Shown piece after piece: positions 6,846 to 11,746 of a stretch of 11,746 nucleotides of DNA. Under the pieces are notes generated by a model. It searched no databases, was not told the DNA's origin, and saw nothing but the letters and a program-made list of their open reading frames with translations. Source of the stretch: Euperipatoides rowelli. Lineage: Eukaryota > Onychophora > Udeonychophora > Euonychophora > Peripatopsidae. The stretch lies in NCBI GenBank assembly GCA_003024985.2, contig PXIH01S0003428.1; one strand, written 5' to 3'. The position numbers were made by a program, and so were the translations under genes. Positions within the stretch are counted from its first letter, which is position 1, and each line of letters begins with the position of its first letter.

Positions 6846-8190
6846 TATTAGTATTCTCTGGTGGTTTATTCTGTGAAAATTTTCCTGGGATTAATTGGAA
6901 ATCCATTGCATCATCTTGTGTTAGATCTGATTGTGCATGAAACTATTATTATCTATCACTGTAGTTGTATTGGGGACTAGTTCATTACTATTACTGAGCA
7001 ATCTATAATGTTGAATAATTGGCTCAGCTGACTTTAATTTAGCTTGTATTCTATTTCCTGGAGGGTTTTCACCTGATACAGACATCTCAGAGTTAGTTTT
7101 GGAAATATTTAAATTTTGGTTAGTTTTTATGGTTGGGTCATCCACTGGTACTGGGTGACTGGGGTTATCAAAACTGACACTATTAGCCAATCAGAAGATG
7201 CAGAAGAAGAAAGACTACTCTGTAAAATCACATTATCAGAGAAAATGTTGATCAGAGTTGGTCCAGAGAGAGGTTGCGTCATCATGAGGGGTGTAACATA
7301 AGTGATTCAGGCTTTGGTTGCTTAACTGATGCATTAATTTGGGCTTAAACTTCCATCAATGTTTACTTGAAATAGGTGTAGATAATGGTATTGTTTCTAA
7401 AACCGCATCTTCCTGGATCTTATTCAGGAGGGCTGTCATCTTGGATATGGCTGCCAACTCTTGAGGCGTATGATTGTCTACAAGTTAGCTCAGAAGGGCG
7501 AAGAGTACGGCAGTTGCCACAAAATTTTACAGGACATTTTTAATTAGGTGATCGGTGGACTCACACTATATGTAAATAGACATGTTTGTTTTTTTATTTT
7601 AATAAAATATGGCAAATCTATCAAACTTTAACCTTGTTTTCTTTGAAAGATTACAATTGTTTGACCCATAGCATATGCCTGTCCATCCGGCCAAAGAAAA
7701 GTGGCTGGCTGAAAGCCAGTGATAGATCTCCATTGATCTAAAAGTTCTGTCAAGTATTCTTTAAGTGGTATTAACAGGTATTTTATCTATAATAATTTTG
7801 CATACTCTATTTTCACCTTCCAAATTGAGGTAATGAATTTTATTATTCATAATCTGTACTGATCTATTTTCAAATAAAGATATATCTTCTGGTGATGAAA
7901 ATTCCATAAAATAAAAATTATTATTATTCAATTGATATAGGGCTGAGATTGAGTTAATCAAATTGAGATCGAATAGCTGCTTCAGAATGTCTTTATGTCT
8001 AATGTGACTATCTTATTATTGTTGATATAGGTCTTCACAATAGTATTAGGTTTCGCTAATAATTGGAATTGAAAATTCCAGTAGAGCAATCTTTCTGGAG
8101 TTTAACTTGTTCTACAGTTTAATTCTTATTTGAATTATCATTGTTGACGAACCTAGAAGGCCCATGATTAAACATAAAAGGGGTAGCCAT
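6835..8190 (-). pseudogene. LINE ORF1 (RNA-binding, RRM-like plus zinc knuckle), frameshifted
   Basis: ORF1 proteins bind LINE RNA to form the cytoplasmic retrotransposition particle. The start chosen is ATG at 8190 (MATPFMFNHGPSRF). Coherent pieces then follow in different frames: TPERLLYWNFQFQLLAKPN (from about 8100); an RRM-like stretch with KDILKQLFDLNLINSISALY and FYFMEFSSPEDISLFENR (about 8010-7770); YLTELLDQWRSITGFQPATF and LWPDGQAYAMGQTIVIF (about 7770-7640); and a Cys-rich knuckle C-x4-C-x2-C-x9/10-C (7539-7476, KCPVKFCGNCRTL). The C-terminus (7190-6835) is rich in Ser, Asn and Pro, ending PPENTNNDK and TAA at 6837-6835. At least four frameshifts or stops are needed to join these, so it is dead. 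The stop lies inside the start of ORF2. Confidence 0.75.
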
Positions 8191-8779
8191 ACTAATAATA
8201 ACTATTAATTTAATAATTAATTTCACACTGTTGTTTATAGAATATTACTTTACACACTGGCTAAGCAGTGGAAGGAATTATTCGATAGCAGAAAAAGTTC
8301 ACAAGATGCCAGAGTGTAATCCAATAATTAAAAGATTGTTGGATAAGATCATTCGACATTATACAGTTCAACCACAAGGGCGGCGCTGTCAAAACTGACT
8401 ACTATTATGCATGAAGAAAAAACTTTGAAATTATTAAAGATTTTTTTTAAAATAACTTTAATAGAAATAAAATTATTTTATTTGTACCGCAATATTTACA
8501 AAAACAAAAATCACTTTTTTTTAATATATAAATACCTTATATATTCTCTCATCCTGGGCTAAAAAGTATTTAAAAGGTTATATATAATTTATTTTTATTG
8601 TTAAAATTTAACGTGTAAAAATTATTTCTTGGTTTAAAGATAGGAATTATAAAAAAAAATTTAATCTCAATTATTTTGTATAAAAATCTCCGATCTTACT
8701 ATTTATTATTATTGTAAATTGCTTAAAATAATTGAATTTCTTATTATTGTTTATTTTTTTAAAAATTGGAATTTTATCT

Positions 8780-8812
8780 AGAAAATTAAAAGTTAGCAAC
8801 TTTTAATTTTCT
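8780..8812. repeat. Perfect 15-bp-arm hairpin with 3-nt loop
   Basis: GAAAATTAAAAGTT (8781-8794) is exactly mirrored by AACTTTTAATTTTC (8798-8811) around AGC; A8780/T8812 extend the arms to 15 bp. It is followed by a comparatively GC-rich GGCTAGGTGGGCG (8814-8826), unusual for its surroundings. Confidence 0.8.
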
Positions 8813-9154
8813 TGGCTAGGTGGGCGTACTGTTTTACTGTCCAAAAACAGAAATAGATGTTTTCTTCCTGTCTATAAAAAAATGTCTGCAAATTTAGCTT
8901 GTCAAATTTTACTAATATTTACTTCAGTCAATTTAAAATAGACTACAGCAGATGATTGTTTAGATAATTGTTTGCTGGACTATATATTTATTTAAGGCAA
9001 TGTTTTGAAATGATACAAATATTTCCTAAAGGCAAAAATTCTGTTAGTTAGGAAAAACTTAATTACCGGTATTACACTTATTTTCATGATAGAATGGCTA
9101 TGAAAATTTGTTAATAGCCATTAGATTAGCCTACTGTTGGCAATCTACACTACA

Positions 9155-9209
9155 ATATACGACATATATATAGTCATGTATATATATATGTTGTATATAT
9201 GTCGTATAT
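9155..9209. repeat. 16-bp-arm inverted repeat in a TA-rich tract
   Basis: ATATACGACATATATA (9155-9170) and its exact reverse complement TATATATGTCGTATAT (9194-9209) flank a 23-nt loop. The CGAC/GTCG core shows that it is more than plain (TA)n. Another TA tract follows to about 9230. Confidence 0.75.
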
Positions 9210-9621
9210 ATACTATATATATATATATTGGTGATACTGTAATTCATTTTCCGTTTGTTATTCATTTCCAATGTATAATAAAGCCTGTTCTGACATAATG
9301 TAAGAATTTAGCTTGCAGCTAAGTGAAAAAATAAACAAGATCAGATAATTTCTCATGACCGAGCATATCCCTTACACTATATATATATACTAAAGCTTTA
9401 TATTAACAATATAAAGAGTGATTGAAATTTCAAATGAGAAAATATAACAAAAATTTGGTTAATCAAACATTAAGATTTTAAAATTTTATTTTATTTAACA
9501 ATATTTCAATTTTAAAATAATGAGGTGAAGTTTCATGGAGACTTTCAATTCATCCTCTCACTGGTTATACCTTTATAAACTAATTAATCTTTTTATTTTA
9601 ATTTTGTTTTTTTTTATCCAG

Positions 9622-9819
9622 GAAGACTATGTGGATCCTCAGTTTCATGAGTTAGAAAGTATGATGAGGAGATGTTGGCATGATAGTCCCCATGAAAGAC
9701 CGTCTACTAGTCAACTTCTCGATGAGTTGAAATCACTGGCCTTTACTTGTTTTGATGGTGAATATCATTTTTATGATAAAAAGATTGAAAATTCATATAT
9801 ACTTGTGCCTAATCCCAAG
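9622..9819 (+). CDS. Next exon of the LRRK1-like kinase: end of kinase domain and linker toward WD40 region
   Basis: This 66-codon exon opens with EDYVDPQFHELESMMRRCWH. It contains the subdomain XI core, C18-W19 followed by ERP at residues 25-27, whose Arg is the conserved structural arginine, then a final helix (LLDELKSL). The LKSLAFTCF segment resembles the MKDPTFATF segment I recall after the LRRK1 kinase domain, and it is followed by an acidic/aromatic linker ending LVPNPK. The acceptor is a long T tract plus CCAG ending at 9621, with a plausible branch-point CTAAT near 9580; the donor GTAAAT starts at 9820. It is phase 0 at both ends, so it joins directly to the exon ending at 1988. An ATG at 9535 in the same frame is intronic and not a start. 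The WD40-like C-terminus would lie beyond the window. Confidence 0.87.
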
Positions 9820-10111
9820 GTAAATATATCACATATAGTCTAAACATCTCTAAGAAATGTGTCTTGGTCATAAAGATTATTTTACTATCTTGAAATTTAT
9901 CATGTGTAAAAAATTTTGAACATACAATTTGCCGAATGAATTTTAATAAAACTTTGCTACATAACAAAAGCACTAATTTGAATTTATATAAATATTTGTG
10001 ATTTGATTAATGGCCTTAATCAATGATAACGTATTTAACATTAATTGATTAATTGCCTGGGTGTTCATTGTCGGTCATTTGCCTCCCTCCCCCAAAAATA
10101 AAAATCCTTAT
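9820..10111. other. Start of downstream intron, nothing recognised
   Basis: It begins at the GTAAAT donor and is A/T-rich, with no gene or structured element beyond a C-rich stretch at about 10081-10093 leading into the tandem array. Confidence 0.55.
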
Positions 10112-10957
10112 AAAACCCTACAGAGTTTGTGCCCCCTCCCGCCACCCACCATTGGTCCAATCTCATTAAGAGCTTTCTTTTGATACCTCACTCATATTTT
10201 TACGTCAACCCGTTCTCTCAAATTACATCGAACAGTCAAAAACCCTACATGGTTCATGCCCCCCCCCCCCCACAATTGGCCAATGTCATTAAGAGCTTTA
10301 TTTTGATATCTCACTCATATTTTTACGTCAACCCATTCTCGAACAGTCAAAAACCCTACATGGTTCATGCCCTCCCCCCACCATGGGCCAAATCCAATTT
10401 TTACCTGTGATGAGACATATAGACTAGATGATAAGAGCTTTATTTTGTTACCTCACTAATTTTTATGTCGACCCTTTCTCCAAATTAGATCGAACAGTCA
10501 AAAACCCTACATGGTTTGTGCCCCCTCCCCACCTACCATGGGCCAAATGTCATTTTCACCTGTGATGAGACATAGAGATAGTAAGAGCTTTCTTTTGATA
10601 CCTCACTCATATTTTTACATCGACCCGTTGTCTTAAATCACATCAAAGTCAAAAATCTGACATGGTTACATGCCCCCACCATTGGCCATATGTCATTTTT
10701 GGCCTGTGATGAATTATATAGATTGTATCTTTCTTTTGATACTCTCTCATATTTTTACATCGATCCGTTCTCTCAAAATAGATTGAACGGTCGAAAAACC
10801 TATGGACAGAACATGGTTTTTGTACACCCCCCCCCCTGGCGCAAATGTCATTTTTGACCGGTGATGACATTGACACATATAGAGGGTAAGACCTTTCTAT
10901 TGAAACCACAATCATATTTTTGCATCAAGCCGCTCTCTCAAAACAAATTGAACGGTA
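10112..10957. repeat. Tandem array of six diverged ~110-165-bp units
   Basis: Unit starts (AAAACCCTACATGG or variant) are about 10112, 10238, 10349, 10500, 10651 and 10793; lengths are about 126, 111, 151, 151, 142 and 165. The shared order is AAAAACCCTACATGGTT, a poly-C/CT tract, CCATGGGCCAAATGTCATTT, ACCTGTGATGAGACATATAG, AAGAGCTTTCTTTTGATACC, TCACTCATATTTTTACATCG, ACCCGTTCTCTCAAATTAGA and TCGAACAGTC. The first two units lack the ACCTGTGATGAGACATATAG block (about 40 bp). Reading frames seen here on either strand are repeat artefacts. No transposon terminus or tRNA-like box was recognised. Confidence 0.92.
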
Positions 10958-11015
10958 AAAAAGACTTTTCAAATTTAATATAATATACAGTAGATTATTT
11001 ATGTTCAAGAAATGT

Positions 11016-11021
11016 TTTATT
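11016..11021 (-). terminator. Possible polyadenylation signal AATAAA for the minus-strand fragment
   Basis: TTTATT on the + strand reads AATAAA on the minus strand, 38 nt past the stop at 11059. The placement suits a 3' end, but the hexamer is common in DNA this A/T-rich. Confidence 0.3.
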
Positions 11022-11058
11022 TTCATATGAGTAATATATTTCTATTATAAACTTTTGA

Positions 11059-11360
11059 TTAATAGCACATACCATTTATGAATAGAACCAAATCTTTTGT
11101 AATAGGTCTAACAATACTCTCTTTGTTTAGCAACATTATAAGATTAGAGAATATAACTTTGTGATCTACATTATTATACATTTCTATTATTTCTTTAATA
11201 TTGACAGTGTTTTGAAATAGAAACTAGTAATGGGAGTAGATACCTCTTTCTTTTCTGGCATGATAAGTTGAATGTGAAGTCTATTAATCTGCATAAGCTG
11301 AGGGAATATCCTATTAATCTGAGTAGACACTTCTGCCAGGGAGACATCTCTTATTGTCCT
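11059..11360 (-). pseudogene. Coding-like fragment of an unrecognised protein (one frameshift)
   Basis: On the minus strand, 11360-11187 is open for 57 codons and reads RDVSLAEVSTQINRIFPQLM, then NRLHIQLIMPEKKEVSTPIT, then SFYFKTLSILKK and a stop. A second frame takes over at about 11202 (NIKEIIEMYNNVDHKVIFSN, then LIMLLNKESIVRPITKDLVL, then FINGMCY) and stops at 11061-11059. AATAAA follows at 11021-11016. The amino-acid make-up (mixed charged/hydrophobic, good helix patterns, no low complexity) looks like real protein. Going upstream the frame starts at a TTTTTTAG/GA acceptor-like junction (11359), so it could be a terminal exon or the end of a transposon ORF. I do not recognise the family. 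Repeat arrays lie on both sides. The single frameshift suggests a decayed copy, unless it is an assembly error. Confidence 0.5.
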
Positions 11361-11385
11361 AAAAAATTATTTTGGATGGTGTCTG

Positions 11386-11746
11386 GGTTATATATGATAA
11401 GCTTTTTTTAGATTTAATAAGCTTTTTTTTTTTGGGGGGGGGGGTTGTATGGACATGTTATTACACTTTTAATAGATTTGATAAGCTTTTTTTGGTTGTA
11501 TGGACATTTTGTTACCCTTTTGATAGATTTGATAAGTTTTTTTTTGTTGTATGGACATTTTGTTACCCTTTTGATATATTTGATAAGCTTTTTTTCTGGT
11601 TGTATGGACATTTTGTTACCCTTTTGATTGATTTGATAAGCTTTTTTTTTGGTTGTATGGACATTTTGTTACCCTTTTGATAGATTTGATAAGCTTTTTT
11701 TTTGTTGTATGGACATTTTGTTACCCTTTTGATAGATTTGATAAGC
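11386..11746. repeat. 51-53-bp tandem array running off the window end
   Basis: The unit is GGTTGTATGGACATTTTG, then TTACCCTTTTGATAGATTTG, then ATAAGC and a T tract of 7-10. GGACAT occurs at 11451, 11502, 11553, 11606, 11659 and 11711 (steps 51, 51, 53, 53, 52). The first unit has a G11 run and diverged bases; later units are nearly identical, a sign of recent expansion or homogenisation. Length variation is confined to the T tract. Long T-rich + frames and K-rich minus frames here come from the repeat. Its right edge is not in the window. Confidence 0.95.

Larger units (their letters stand above)
4566..8400 (-). mobile_element. Decayed two-ORF non-LTR retrotransposon (L1/Tx1-like LINE), 3' truncated
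   Basis: Reading the minus strand from about 8400: a GC-richer 5' leader (with AGCGCCGCCC near 8380), ORF1 from 8190, then ORF2 from 6845 (endonuclease, linker, reverse transcriptase), ending abruptly near 4566 just after the reverse-transcriptase YLG motif. Full-length relatives continue several hundred codons further, so the 3' part is missing while the 5' part is kept. That is the reverse of the usual 5' truncation and points to later deletion or disruption. It abuts the + strand LINE tail at 4560-4570. The copy carries many frameshifts and stops. The 5' boundary is a guess from base composition; no flanking duplication could be identified. The L1/Tx1 label comes from the ORF1 layout and endonuclease style and is tentative. 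Confidence 0.85.
8401..9534. other. A/T-rich intron spacer, no gene; two hairpins
   Basis: No reading frame of note is seen on either strand. It contains the inverted repeats at 8780-8812 and 9155-9209 and short (TA)n tracts (9160-9230, 9379-9390). Confidence 0.6.
1989..9621 (+). other. Phase-0 intron of the kinase gene (7633 bp), packed with transposon remains
   Basis: It is bounded by GTAATT at 1989 and a T-rich CCAG at 9621, between two exons whose translations join smoothly (RPNIK then EDYVD). It splits the kinase domain between subdomains IX and XI. Most recognisable content is mobile: a hAT-like element, a + strand LINE tail and a large minus-strand LINE. Antisense orientation of the large LINE relative to the host gene would limit interference by its sense poly(A) signals, but that is inference. 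Confidence 0.85.

Noticed and set aside
7116-7301. + strand reading frame across the LINE ORF1 region
   Set aside because: It is the antisense shadow of the Ser/Asn/Pro-rich ORF1 tail.
9535-9621. ATG and hydrophobic leader (signal-peptide-like) before the kinase exon
   Set aside because: This is the polypyrimidine tract and upstream intron read in frame; the exon starts after CCAG at 9621.
10129-10915. Reading frames on both strands inside the 150-bp array
   Set aside because: They repeat with the DNA unit and have proline runs from the C tracts; no sign of selection for protein.
11372-11680. W/F-rich + frames and K-rich minus frame in the 52-bp array
   Set aside because: Products of the T-tract repeat; unit lengths of 51-53 shift the frame between copies.
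1-11746. tRNA, rRNA or other structured RNA gene
   Set aside because: No A/B boxes, cloverleaf or rRNA-like segments were noticed on either strand.

Overview
The window is A/T-rich eukaryotic (animal) genomic DNA. Apart from two short coding exons it is intron sequence filled with transposon debris and tandem repeats. The exons, on the + strand at 1863-1988 and 9622-9819, encode the last third of a protein-kinase domain. Its residues read best as a leucine-rich-repeat/ROCO kinase of the LRRK1 type: subdomain IX VDVFSLG, then the subdomain X-XI CW...ERP box, then a linker where the WD40-like region begins in that family. Both exons have clean AG/GT borders and are phase 0 at both ends. HRD, DFG and APE must lie upstream of base 1 and the WD40 region downstream of base 11746. 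The lineage cannot be fixed beyond an invertebrate-like metazoan; single N bases in repeats suggest a draft assembly.

Upstream intron (1-1862): a near-perfect A/T hairpin (53-85), a 24-bp minisatellite of about 22 copies (strict from 403 to about 945, degenerate from about 239), and a GATA/GGTA microsatellite (1503-1690).

Central intron (1989-9621, 7.6 kb) is a transposon graveyard. From left to right it holds: an open stretch faintly like an RNase H (2367-2675); a hAT-like element starting with TAGGGTTACCA at 2997; two direct copies of a ~150-bp module carrying that element's right end (3811-3963 and 4248-4393); a + strand LINE tail with the WN.LP...VV..KSVESFK motif (about 4100-4567); and a large, decayed, minus-strand two-ORF LINE (about 8400 down to 4566). 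That LINE has an RRM/zinc-knuckle ORF1 and an endonuclease + reverse-transcriptase ORF2. Its ORFs overlap by 11 nt, its catalytic YADD has become YAND, and it lacks its 3' end, where it meets the + strand LINE tail to tail. About 1.1 kb of A/T-rich spacer with two strong hairpins separates it from the second exon.

Downstream intron (9820-11746): a six-unit ~110-165-bp tandem array (10112-10957), a minus-strand protein-coding-like fragment of unknown family with one frameshift (11360-11059), and a 51-53-bp tandem array running off the window end.

Only the kinase is credibly a working gene. The coding-like fragment at 11059-11360, the overlapping-ORF LINE and the nested module-repeat structure are the parts most worth a second look.
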